The notes beneath the pieces were generated by a model, which was given only the letters and a program-made list of their open reading frames with translations, was not told where the DNA came from and searched no databases. Shown here piece by piece: positions 8,210 to 16,779 of a stretch of DNA of 64,000 nt; the first letter of the stretch is position 1, and each line of letters starts with the position of its first letter. Source of the stretch: Paradesertivirga sp966210515 (GTDB taxonomy: Bacteria; Bacteroidota; Bacteroidia; Sphingobacteriales; Sphingobacteriaceae); NCBI GenBank assembly GCA_966210515.1, contig CBIHLM010000011.1:16609-80608 (forward strand), read 5' to 3'. Both the position numbers and the translations under genes were made by a program.

Positions 8210-10978
8210 ATGAAAAAAATAATACCTTTTTTACTTGCTACTTTTTTACAACTAATAGTTCTATCTCTAACGGCTGTTGGTCAGGAAACAGAGTATCTGT
8301 ATCTGTCTGGCCGCGACAAAGACCACACCGTTACCTGGGATTTTTATATCAATACCGGTATGAAAAGCGGCTCCTGGAATAAAATACAGGTTCCTTCAAA
8401 CTGGGAACAGCAGGGTTTTGGTAGTTACAATTACTTTACCGATGCCAAAAATCCAGAAGAAACAGGACAATATAAATACAGTTTTAAGGTGCCCTCAGGT
8501 AGCGCATCTAAAAGTGTGTTCATTGTATTTGAGGCATCGATGACTGACACAGAAGTTAAGATTAACGGAGAATCAGCAGGACCGGTTCATCAGGGGGGAT
8601 TCTACAGATTCAAGTACAACATTACAAACTTGCTGAATTTTGGCGGAGATAATCTTCTTGAAGTAACAGTTAAAAAGCATTCCGCAAATGAGTCAGTTAA
8701 CAAGGCAGAACGGGAAGCAGATTTTTGGCTGTTTGGTGGGATATTCCGCCCGGTATATCTGGAAATAACTCCTAAGACCTATATTGATAGAATAGCTTTA
8801 GATGCTAAAGCAAATGGTCATCTGCAGGTAGACGCATTTACATCCGGTATAACAAATGGGAACAATCTTAAAATGCAGGTTCAGACTCTTAGTGGACTGG
8901 CAATTGGTGCACCTGTGTCTGTAAAATTAAATCGCGGTCAGGAGCGTGTTTCTCTGGAGCAACAAGTAAAAGGCATTATTCCATGGAATCCTGAGTCTCC
9001 GCAGCTTTATAACCTGGTAGTGTCCATTATCGGAGCTCAGGGAAAAGAGGCTCACCGTATTAAGCAACGCTTTGGCTTTAGAACGGTAGAAATGCGTCCA
9101 CGCGACGGATTCTATGTAAACAACAAGAAAGTCATTTTTAAAGGAGTTAACCGGCATAGTCACTGGCCGGAAACAGGCAGAGCGCTGAGCAAGGAAATTA
9201 GCCTGATGGATGTAAAGCTGATTAAGGAAATGAACATGAATGCCGTTCGGATGTCGCACTATCCTCCCGATCAGCATTTTCTTGATGTGTGTGATTCACT
9301 GGGGCTTTTTGTGATTGATGAATTAACAGGCTGGCAGGCTAAGTACGATACCGTGGTTGGCAAAAGGCTGGTGAAAGAATTAGTAGAGCGCGACATAAAC
9401 CATCCTTCAGTTGTAATTTGGGCTAATGGTAATGAGGGCGGCTGGAATACAGGTTTGGATGGAGAGTATGGGAAATATGATCCCCAGCAGCGTTTTGTAA
9501 TTCATCCCTGGGAAAGGTTTAATGGAACAGATACCAAACATTACCCGGATTATAATTATGTGGTAAACTCGGTATTATACGGACAGGATGTTTTCTTTCC
9601 AACAGAGTTTATGCATGGATTACAAGACGGGGGCCATGCCGCAGGATTGGAAGATTTTTGGAATCAGATGCTTAAGCATCCTTACGGCGCCGGTGGATTT
9701 CTATGGGCGCTGCATGATGAAGGTACAGTAAGAACAGATAGTAACAGAGTAGTAGATGTAGTGAAAAACCTCGCTCCTGATGGAATTGTAGGTCCTCATC
9801 GCGAAAAGGAGGGAAGCTTTTTTGCAATTAAAGAAATATGGTCACCAATCCATATAGAAATGAAGGAGCTGCCCCAAAACTTCGATGGTAAACTGCTGGT
9901 AGAGAACAGATACATCTACACTGATTTAAAGTCTTGTTCTTTTAAATGGAAGCTAACTTCTTTGCCAGGCCCAGAAAGCACGACACAGGCTAAAGTGAAT
10001 GCGACAGGAAATACATCAATAACAGTGGCACCAGGGGCAAAGGCGGTACTGATTCTGGATCTGCCTTCAACCTGGAAGAATAATGACGTACTTTATCTAA
10101 CTGCCTACGGCCCTGATAAAAAGGAAGTTTATACCTGGAGCTGGCCGGTAAAATTATCGGGAATACCTATTAAAGATTTTGTACCTGCGATTAATGTTTC
10201 TCAACCAGATGTTACCGAACAGGATTCAAGTATAATTATTAAATCGGATCAAATAGCTTATCACTTTTCAAAGAAAACAGGATATCTGAAGAAGGTAATT
10301 AATCAAAAAGCTGAAATTCCATTATCGGATGGACCGGTGCTGGCAGGTTTTAAGCATACCCTTAAAAGGATAAATCACTACGCGAATGGCAGCGACTATG
10401 TTTTTGAACCACTCTATGAGGGGCCCTCACAATTTAATGTGAAATGGATATTCAGTCCCGGTAAACCTGTGAAATTAGAATACCACTACTCCTTGAAAGG
10501 TGAGGCCGACTTTATGGGCCTGACTTTTAATTATCCTGAAGAAATAATTACAGGAATGAGATGGCAGGGAAGAGGCCCATACAGGGTTTGGAAGAACCGC
10601 CTGAGAGGTCAGCAATTTGGTGTTTGGCATAAGTATTACAATAATACCATAACAGGCGAAAGCTGGAATTATCCTGAATTTAAAGGATATCATGCAAATG
10701 TGCATTGGGTTACTATCGAAAATAGGCGTGCTCCATTTACGGTATATAGCGGCACGGAAAATATGTTTTTCCAAATGCTGAAACCGCTCAAAGCAGCAGG
10801 TGCAACTAACAATAATACCGCTCCTGCCTTCCCGGAAGGAAATATCGGATTCTTACAAGGCATCAGCCCGATTGGAACTAAGTTTCAATCGGCAGATAAG
10901 ATGGGCCCTCAAAGCCAAAAAAACATTCAGTTAAACTACACCCCAATTGGCGGAAGCCTTTGGTTTGATTTTAAATAA
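8210..10978 (+). CDS. GH2 beta-galactosidase, large form with small-chain-like C-terminus
   Basis: 922 residues; signal peptide at about 1-25. Order: sugar-binding jelly-roll (VPSNWEQQGFG), Ig-like domain, TIM barrel with FKGVNRHSHWPETG and the acid/base Glu409 in WANGNEGGW, nucleophile Glu466 in FPTEFMHG, then a second Ig-like domain and a C-terminal region resembling the beta-galactosidase small chain (MRWQGRGPYRVWKNRLRG). It differs clearly from the preceding GH2 enzyme in sequence and layout, so it is not a recent duplicate. Two GH2 enzymes in one xyloglucan locus suggest different linkage preferences or action on oligosaccharides of different size. Specificity is inferred, not shown. Confidence 0.91.
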   Translation: MKKIIPFLLATFLQLIVLSLTAVGQETEYLYLSGRDKDHTVTWDFYINTGMKSGSWNKIQVPSNWEQQGFGSYNYFTDAKNPEETGQYKYSFKVPSGSASKSVFIVFEASMTDTEVKINGESAGPVHQGGFYRFKYNITNLLNFGGDNLLEVTVKKHSANESVNKAEREADFWLFGGIFRPVYLEITPKTYIDRIALDAKANGHLQVDAFTSGITNGNNLKMQVQTLSGLAIGAPVSVKLNRGQERVSLEQQVKGIIPWNPESPQLYNLVVSIIGAQGKEAHRIKQRFGFRTVEMRPRDGFYVNNKKVIFKGVNRHSHWPETGRALSKEISLMDVKLIKEMNMNAVRMSHYPPDQHFLDVCDSLGLFVIDELTGWQAKYDTVVGKRLVKELVERDINHPSVVIWANGNEGGWNTGLDGEYGKYDPQQRFVIHPWERFNGTDTKHYPDYNYVVNSVLYGQDVFFPTEFMHGLQDGGHAAGLEDFWNQMLKHPYGAGGFLWALHDEGTVRTDSNRVVDVVKNLAPDGIVGPHREKEGSFFAIKEIWSPIHIEMKELPQNFDGKLLVENRYIYTDLKSCSFKWKLTSLPGPESTTQAKVNATGNTSITVAPGAKAVLILDLPSTWKNNDVLYLTAYGPDKKEVYTWSWPVKLSGIPIKDFVPAINVSQPDVTEQDSSIIIKSDQIAYHFSKKTGYLKKVINQKAEIPLSDGPVLAGFKHTLKRINHYANGSDYVFEPLYEGPSQFNVKWIFSPGKPVKLEYHYSLKGEADFMGLTFNYPEEIITGMRWQGRGPYRVWKNRLRGQQFGVWHKYYNNTITGESWNYPEFKGYHANVHWVTIENRRAPFTVYSGTENMFFQMLKPLKAAGATNNNTAPAFPEGNIGFLQGISPIGTKFQSADKMGPQSQKNIQLNYTPIGGSLWFDFK

Positions 10979-10993
10979 ACTAACAACTCATAT

Positions 10994-13378
10994 ATGATAC
11001 ACCTTATACGAAAGATGAAGAACTTGTTAATCCTGGCATTTCTCTTTGTAACTTTTAACAGTACTGCACAAATTCAGGAAATGAAGTTATTAAATTTCCC
11101 GGTCGATATTAGTCCCGACTTTAGAGACTTTACAAACACTTATTACCTGGCTGATAGTTTGTCGAAATTCAATCCCGCAACGGCAAGCGGGGAAATTTTA
11201 TATAAACGATATAATTACGTTACCCGTCAGGCTTTTGATAATATGCTGGGCGTTTTGAGTCCTGCTAAATCGAACGAATTCCCTGGAACTGAATATGCAG
11301 CATCGCCATCTTTGCCATTTTCTATTGAGTTTGTATCCCCCAGAACAGTTCGTATCAGAACAACTTCTGGTTTTCAGGCAAAACCAAACCAAGAATCATT
11401 AATGCTTGTAAACGGCAAGGCTCCTGTGGATAAATCATGGAAGTATTCGAAAATTTCTGGCGGCCACCGTTACACCAGTAATTTTGGTTCAGTAACTGTA
11501 CTTGAACATCCTTGGCACGTAGAATTGCGTGACGCAAATGGACGTCTGCTTACTAAAACTGTTCACAGTCAGGATCATGCAGATACTAGTTATACCCCGG
11601 TTGTTCCTTTTTCTTATGTAAGAAGAGCTTCCGATTATTCCCGTAGTATGTCTGCCGCTTTTTCACTTTCTCCGGGCGAAAAGATTTTTGGTTGTGGCGA
11701 ATCTTTTACAGGATTTGATAAACGAGGTCAAAAAGTGGTTTTATGGGCTGATGATGCCAACGGCGTACAAAATGAAACCATGTACAAACCTATTCCATTT
11801 TTCATGAGCAGCCGCGGTTACGGAATGTTTATGCATACTTCAACCCCTATTACCTGCGATTTTGGGAAATACTTTAGCGGTATTAATTCTATGATGATTG
11901 GAGATGATGAATTGGATTTATTTGTTTTTTTAGGTGAGCCCAAAGATGTTTTAAATGAGTATACCAACCTTACCGGAAAATCTCCAATGCCACCTTTGTG
12001 GTCCTTTGGTCTTTGGATGAGCCGGATAACTTATTTATCTGAAAAAGACGGTCGTGATGTAGCCGCAAAACTACGTGCCAATAATATCCCGGCCGATGTT
12101 ATTCATTATGACACTGGTTGGTTTACCACTGATTGGAGGACAGATTACAAGTTTGCTCCCGATAGATTTAAAGATCCTGCTAAACTTCTAACAGACTTAA
12201 AAAAAGATGGCTTCCACGTTTCTTTATGGCAGTTGCCTTATTTTACTCCCAAGAATATACTTTTTAATGAATTGGTTCAACAGAATCTGGTTGTAAAAGA
12301 TGCTAAGGGAAATCTTCCTTACGAAGACGCTGTGTTAGATTTCTCAAATCCGGCTACTGTAAAATGGTATCAGGGTAAAATTGCCAACTTGTTGAAGCTG
12401 GGTGTCGGAGCTATTAAAGTAGATTTTGGCGAAGCCGCTCCTGCCAATGGAATTTATCACTCTGGTCGTACCGGGTTTTATGAGCATAATTTATACCCTT
12501 TACGGTATAATAAAGCGGTTGCTGATATCACAAAACAAGTGAATGGCGAAAACATTATTTGGGGACGAAGTACTTGGGCGGGCAGTCAGCGTTATCCGCT
12601 TCATTGGGGAGGTGATGCCGAAAATACCAATACCGGAATGGCTGCTGAATTGCGTGCCGGTTTATCCTTTGGCTTGTCAGGATTTGCTTTCTGGAGCCAT
12701 GATATCGGTGGATTCGTTCAAAAAACACCGGAAGAATTGTATGGCAGATGGGCTGCTTTTGGGTTTTTGTCATCGCACACCAGAACCCATGGTGCACCAC
12801 CAAAAGAACCCTGGGAATATAGTCCTGAGTTTTTAAGAACTTTTAGGGTAACGGATGAAATGCGCTATAAGCTGATGCCTTATATCTATGCACAGGCTAA
12901 AGATTGCTCTGAACGTGGCTTGCCTATGGTTCGTGCTCTATTTGTAGAATATCCAAACGATCCGGGTTCCTGGTTAATCGACGACCAGTATTTGTTTGGA
13001 TCGAACATGCTTGTTGCTCCATTGATGGAGAATGTGCAGGAGCGTGATGTCTACCTTCCTCCCGGGCAATGGATTGATTATCAAAGCGGCGAGACTTATT
13101 CTGGTGGCTGGCATAAAATCAAACCCGGACAAGTAAGAGCGGTGGTATTGGTGAAGAATGGTTCGGTAATTCCTCATATAAAACTCGCTCAATCAACTAT
13201 GAAAATGGATTGGTCGAACATTGAATTAGTATCCTATTCAACCAACGGCGCTGATTCTGAAGGGCTTGTTTGTCTTCCATCGGATAATGTTCTAAAAAAA
13301 GTTTCAGTTTCGGGAAAAGCCCTAAAATCTGATCCTTACTCGGGAAAAGTAAAGTGGTTATTGACTTCATCTAAATAA
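10994..13378 (+). CDS. GH31 alpha-xylosidase
   Basis: 794 residues, YicI-like. It removes non-reducing-end alpha-1,6-xylose from xyloglucan oligosaccharides. Family marks: PPLWSFGLWMSR, an aspartate-containing HYDTGWFTTDWR loop, nucleophile Asp477 in IKVDFGE, and acid/base Asp541 in HWGGDAEN. The KxDFGE motif is the form found in alpha-xylosidases rather than in most alpha-glucosidases of the family. An N-terminal signal (MKNLLILAFLFVTFNSTAQ) begins at Met8 (base 11015), which could be the true start; residue numbers here use the longer form. It lies 15 bp after the second GH2 gene in the same transcription unit. Confidence 0.93.
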   Translation: MIHLIRKMKNLLILAFLFVTFNSTAQIQEMKLLNFPVDISPDFRDFTNTYYLADSLSKFNPATASGEILYKRYNYVTRQAFDNMLGVLSPAKSNEFPGTEYAASPSLPFSIEFVSPRTVRIRTTSGFQAKPNQESLMLVNGKAPVDKSWKYSKISGGHRYTSNFGSVTVLEHPWHVELRDANGRLLTKTVHSQDHADTSYTPVVPFSYVRRASDYSRSMSAAFSLSPGEKIFGCGESFTGFDKRGQKVVLWADDANGVQNETMYKPIPFFMSSRGYGMFMHTSTPITCDFGKYFSGINSMMIGDDELDLFVFLGEPKDVLNEYTNLTGKSPMPPLWSFGLWMSRITYLSEKDGRDVAAKLRANNIPADVIHYDTGWFTTDWRTDYKFAPDRFKDPAKLLTDLKKDGFHVSLWQLPYFTPKNILFNELVQQNLVVKDAKGNLPYEDAVLDFSNPATVKWYQGKIANLLKLGVGAIKVDFGEAAPANGIYHSGRTGFYEHNLYPLRYNKAVADITKQVNGENIIWGRSTWAGSQRYPLHWGGDAENTNTGMAAELRAGLSFGLSGFAFWSHDIGGFVQKTPEELYGRWAAFGFLSSHTRTHGAPPKEPWEYSPEFLRTFRVTDEMRYKLMPYIYAQAKDCSERGLPMVRALFVEYPNDPGSWLIDDQYLFGSNMLVAPLMENVQERDVYLPPGQWIDYQSGETYSGGWHKIKPGQVRAVVLVKNGSVIPHIKLAQSTMKMDWSNIELVSYSTNGADSEGLVCLPSDNVLKKVSVSGKALKSDPYSGKVKWLLTSSK

Positions 13379-13387
13379 GACTAGCCG

Positions 13388-13639
13388 ATGCTTAAAGCAA
13401 TAGCTGTTATAATTGGATTGCCTTGTTTCCTGTTTGCAGGGATGATGCAGGCTATTGTCCAAAATAAATATCCATTTCAGGATTACAGGCTTTCCATAGA
13501 ACAAAGGGTAAGCAATATTATCTTTCTCCTTAGTTTAGAGGAAAAAATAAATTGCCTTGGTACTAATCCACCAATAGAACTTTTAATAGGAAGTTCCTCA
13601 TCAACTATACACGCACAGAAAATCATAAATATCAATTGA
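13388..13639 (+). pseudogene. Truncated GH3 beta-glucosidase remnant (signal peptide plus first domain start)
   Basis: 83 codons. A signal-like segment (about 1-25) is followed by YPFQDYRLSIEQRVSNI and LSLEEKINCLGTNP, which match the extreme N-terminus of a common Bacteroidota GH3 beta-glucosidase group (about 800 residues). After that the resemblance stops and the frame ends, so more than 90 percent of the protein is missing. I checked the other two frames just downstream and found no continuation. The intact GH3 gene begins 7 bp later and is a different subtype with its own signal peptide. Most likely the 5' scar of a deleted second GH3 gene. It could still be translated as a small secreted peptide, but I expect no function. 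Confidence 0.72.
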
Positions 13640-13645
13640 ACAACA

Positions 13646-15808
13646 ATGAGAAGAATCATTTTTACAAGTATTGTAGCGGGACTCTTTATCTGCACAGGTA
13701 GGTCTAATGCTCAACAGCAAACTGATCCGGGTACGGAAACGAAAATTAATAGTCTTTTGAAGCAGATGAGTCTGGAAGAGAAGATTGGAATGATTCACGG
13801 TAAATCTTCATTTACATCGGGGGGTGTAGCCAGGTTGGGAATACCGGAATTAACAATGTCTGATGGCCCGCATGGCGTCCGTCCGGAACACGGCATCGAT
13901 TGGGTGCTTGATAATAAAGGAAATGATTCTTCTACTTATCTGCCCGTGGGTATTACACTTGCCTCTACCTGGAATCCCGAGTTAGGATACGCTTTTGGTG
14001 CCGTTTTGGGCAGCGAGGCTAAGTTCAGAGGAAAAGATATTATTTTGGGCCCTGGTATAAATATAATGCGGACCCCTTTAAATGGTCGTAATTTCGAATA
14101 TATGAGTGAGGATCCTTATTTCATATCGAAAATGGTGGTTGGGTACATCAAAGGTGTTCAAGATCAGGGAATTTCAGCTTGTGTTAAGCACTTCATTGCA
14201 AACAATCAGGAAGTGAGACGGGACGGGATCAATGTAGAGATGAGTGAGCGGGCTTTACAGGAAATATACCTTCCAGGTTTCAAAGCGGCCATAGTTGAAG
14301 GAGGAGCAAATTCTGTAATGGGCGCATACAATAAGTTTCGGGGCGAGTATTGTACCTATAACAATTATCTCGTAAATAAAATATTAAAGGGAAATTGGGG
14401 ATTTACAGGACTTATGATGAGCGACTGGGGAGCAATTCACAGTACAAAAGAAGCATTGCTTGGAGGCGCAGATTTAGAAATGGGTTCTGATATTGGTAAA
14501 CCAGCATTGAAATTTCCCGACTTCTATTTTGCAGAGCCAGCTTTGAAAATGGTTCGAAGCGGAGAAGTCGCAGAGTCTGTGATAGATGAAAAGGTACGCA
14601 GGATTTTAAGGGTCATGTTTAAAACGAACATGATAAATGCAACTCGTAAACCTGGCGCATATGCAACTGCCGAGCATGCTGCAGTAGCAAAAAAAGTAGC
14701 TGAAGAAGGTATAATTTTATTGAAAAACAAGGGAAGTATTTTGCCGCTCCAAAAGGATGCAATAAAATCTATTGCGTTGATTGGTGCTAATGCTAATCGC
14801 GACAATGCAATGGGTGGAGGAAGTTCACAAGTTCGCCCTAAGTATGAAATAACACCCCTCGAAGGGATTCAGGCACGTGTTGCTAATAGTACCGCAATCC
14901 GCTTCTCGCAGGGGTATACAATAGCCAGAGGTGCGAAAGCCGATGCGAAAATGATTGCCGAAGCTGTTGAGAATGCGAAAACCGCGGAAATTGCTATTGT
15001 TGTCGGCGGTTGGACTCACGGTTATGACTACAGTGTATGGGATGATAATGCCTACGATGCGGAGGGTGGCGACAAACCAGATATGACTATGCCGTTTGGG
15101 CAGGATGAACTAATTTCAGCTGTGATAAAAGCTAACCCAAATACAATAGTTGTTCTTTTTGGTGGGGGAGCAATGGATATAACCAAATGGGAAAGAAAAG
15201 CAAAGGCTATCTTACAAGTTGGTTATCCTGGACTTGAGGGAGGAACTGCTTTAGCAGAAATTTTATTTGGCGATATAAATCCTTCTGGCAAGCTAACATT
15301 TTCATGGCCTAAAACATTAAAAGAAGCACCGGCACATAAAATAGGAGAATACCCCGGCGATAGTATTACGGTGAAATATAAAGATGATATTTTCGTGGGA
15401 TATCGTTATTTCGATAAATATAAAGTTAAGCCTCAGTTTAGCTTCGGACATGGATTATCGTACAGTACATTTAAATACGGTAAGCTTAATACAAGTATAG
15501 CAAACGGAGTGGCAACAGTTAGATTGACTGTCGAAAATACCGGCAATACATCAGGTGCTGAAGTAGTGCAAGTATATGTGAGGGATAGGAAATCTTCGGT
15601 TGTGCGTCCCGAGAAGGAATTAAAAGGATTTCAAAAGGTGTTTTTAAATGCGGGAGAATCCAAAGAACTTGCATTCTCGTTAAATTCAGATGCGTTTAGC
15701 TTCTTCGATGAAAAGCAAATGAAATGGGTTCAGGAACCTGGTGATTTTGAAATTCTGGCCGGGGCCTCGTCGTCCGATCTACGGGTCAAAAAGAAAATCA
15801 GGCTTTAA
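13646..15808 (+). CDS. GH3 beta-glucosidase
   Basis: 720 residues; signal peptide at about 1-22 (ending SNAQ). Order: GH3 N-terminal barrel (MSLEEKIGMIHG, KHFIANNQEVRR), nucleophile Asp260 in MMSDWGA, GH3 C-terminal alpha/beta sandwich, and a fibronectin-III-like tail (VENTGNTSGAEVVQVYV). It hydrolyses beta-glucosides from the non-reducing end and would finish degradation of the glucan backbone after GH31 has removed xylose. It is the last gene of the locus; a two-way terminator lies just after it. Family certain; substrate inferred from context. Confidence 0.93.
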   Translation: MRRIIFTSIVAGLFICTGRSNAQQQTDPGTETKINSLLKQMSLEEKIGMIHGKSSFTSGGVARLGIPELTMSDGPHGVRPEHGIDWVLDNKGNDSSTYLPVGITLASTWNPELGYAFGAVLGSEAKFRGKDIILGPGINIMRTPLNGRNFEYMSEDPYFISKMVVGYIKGVQDQGISACVKHFIANNQEVRRDGINVEMSERALQEIYLPGFKAAIVEGGANSVMGAYNKFRGEYCTYNNYLVNKILKGNWGFTGLMMSDWGAIHSTKEALLGGADLEMGSDIGKPALKFPDFYFAEPALKMVRSGEVAESVIDEKVRRILRVMFKTNMINATRKPGAYATAEHAAVAKKVAEEGIILLKNKGSILPLQKDAIKSIALIGANANRDNAMGGGSSQVRPKYEITPLEGIQARVANSTAIRFSQGYTIARGAKADAKMIAEAVENAKTAEIAIVVGGWTHGYDYSVWDDNAYDAEGGDKPDMTMPFGQDELISAVIKANPNTIVVLFGGGAMDITKWERKAKAILQVGYPGLEGGTALAEILFGDINPSGKLTFSWPKTLKEAPAHKIGEYPGDSITVKYKDDIFVGYRYFDKYKVKPQFSFGHGLSYSTFKYGKLNTSIANGVATVRLTVENTGNTSGAEVVQVYVRDRKSSVVRPEKELKGFQKVFLNAGESKELAFSLNSDAFSFFDEKQMKWVQEPGDFEILAGASSSDLRVKKKIRL

Positions 15809-15816
15809 GCGTGGAA

Positions 15817-15850
15817 ATAAAAAAAGCTGCCCTAAAGCAGCTTTTTTTAT
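15817..15850. terminator. Bidirectional intrinsic terminator
   Basis: Perfect 14-bp arms (15817-15830, 15837-15850) with a 6-nt loop, A-run on one side and T-run on the other. It serves the GH3 gene on the plus strand and the convergent small lipoprotein gene on the minus strand. Confidence 0.93.
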
Positions 15851-15866
15851 TTCATTAAGGCGATAA

Positions 15867-16055
15867 TTACTGAGCAACAGCAGTATCAGTAGCAGTAGTA
15901 TCAACAACTGTAGTATCAACAGATACTGTAGTGTCAAGAACTGTAGTATCAACAACAGTTGAATCAGCAGCTTCTTCATTTTGGTTTGAGCTACAAGCAG
16001 CAACTGATAAAGAAATAGCTAAAGCTACGAAACCGAATTTGAATAGATTTTTCAT
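15867..16055 (-). CDS. Small lipoprotein with a Val-Asp-Thr-Thr repeat tail
   Basis: 62 residues. The signal peptide ends in the lipobox VAAC (Cys21 lipidated). The mature part is short, acidic and repetitive, with VVDTT, VLDTT, SVDTT, VVDTT and ATDT in succession and no Lys, Arg or aromatic residues. Similar tiny repeat lipoproteins occur in Sphingobacteriaceae; no function is known to me. It diverges from the ECF sigma gene, sharing a 145-bp upstream region, so joint control is possible. A TAAATTTG box lies at 16175-16182 on this strand, about 120 nt upstream, but I cannot tie it to this gene. Confidence 0.75.
   Translation of the reverse strand: MKNLFKFGFVALAISLSVAACSSNQNEEAADSTVVDTTVLDTTVSVDTTVVDTTATDTAVAQ
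15908..15953. repeat. Short in-gene tandem repeat coding for VDTT units
   Basis: Three near-identical 13-base copies (starting 15908, 15926, 15941; spacing 18 and 15) inside the small lipoprotein gene. All steps are multiples of three, so copy number can change without a frameshift. Confidence 0.7.
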
Positions 16056-16200
16056 TTTTTGGGATTAAAGTTTAAAGATTAAACAAATATTTCAATCATT
16101 AATACTGGTAATGATAAAAAGTAACCCCTTAATCTGACAAATTTTTAACTTTTTTTTTAACTAATATTGGGTTACAAATTTAACATTGGGGTATTAACTA

Positions 16201-16767
16201 GTGAGCAAAGAGATAAAAAGTTCAGTACCAGAAGATAGCGAAGTTATATTAGGTATTCTTAATGACTCAAAAGGTACACTTGAAGGAATTTATAAGGCAT
16301 ATTTCCCGATGGTGTTGCAATTGGTGATGACAAATAGTGGATCGGAAGATGACGCGAAAGACGTCTTTCAAGAATCTATTATTGTTCTTTATGATAAAGT
16401 GAAAGCTGGAAGCTTCGAGTTAAACAGTAAGCTTAAAACATTTTTATATTCTGTATCCAGAAGGTTATGGTTAAAACGTTTAAATGTAAAAAGCAGAAAC
16501 TCTGGCAATATTTCCGATTTTGAAGATGTTCTTGCGGTAGAAGCAGATTTAGAATATCATGAGGAGAAGGATCGGCAATTCAAGCAAATGGATGAGGCAT
16601 TGTTACATTTAGGAGAACCTTGTAAAACTATTATTGAGGAATTCTACATCAATAATAGGTCAATGCAGGAAATCTGTGAGGCATTTGGTTATACCAATGC
16701 CGATAATGCAAAAAATCAAAAATACAAATGCCTTCAACGCCTTAAAAAGATATTTTTTAAGACATAA
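16201..16767 (+). CDS. ECF-type RNA polymerase sigma factor
   Basis: 188 residues. Region 2 is seen at about 25-95 (IYKAYFPMVLQLVMTNSGSEDDAKDVFQE, then LKTFLYSVSRRLWLKRL) and region 4 at about 135-185 (CKTIIEEFYINNRSMQEICEAFGY with a helix-turn-helix, then KNQKYKCLQRLKKIF). There is no region 3, as expected for extracytoplasmic-function sigma factors. The start is GTG at 16201: an in-frame stop lies two codons upstream and no ATG precedes the conserved part. The next gene, 12 bp downstream, encodes a membrane protein with an anti-sigma-like N-terminus, so the pair probably forms a regulatory unit. Target genes are unknown. Confidence 0.92.
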   Translation: MSKEIKSSVPEDSEVILGILNDSKGTLEGIYKAYFPMVLQLVMTNSGSEDDAKDVFQESIIVLYDKVKAGSFELNSKLKTFLYSVSRRLWLKRLNVKSRNSGNISDFEDVLAVEADLEYHEEKDRQFKQMDEALLHLGEPCKTIIEEFYINNRSMQEICEAFGYTNADNAKNQKYKCLQRLKKIFFKT

Positions 16768-16779
16768 TAAACTAATAAC

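Noticed and set aside
12543..12836. Open frames on other strands or frames inside the glycosidase genes
   Set aside because: They lie wholly inside well-supported glycosidase genes in another frame, with no start signals or family resemblance.
15779..16003. Leu-rich minus-strand frame at the end of the GH3 gene
   Set aside because: It is a frame-shifted reading of the repeat in the small lipoprotein gene and runs through the terminator.
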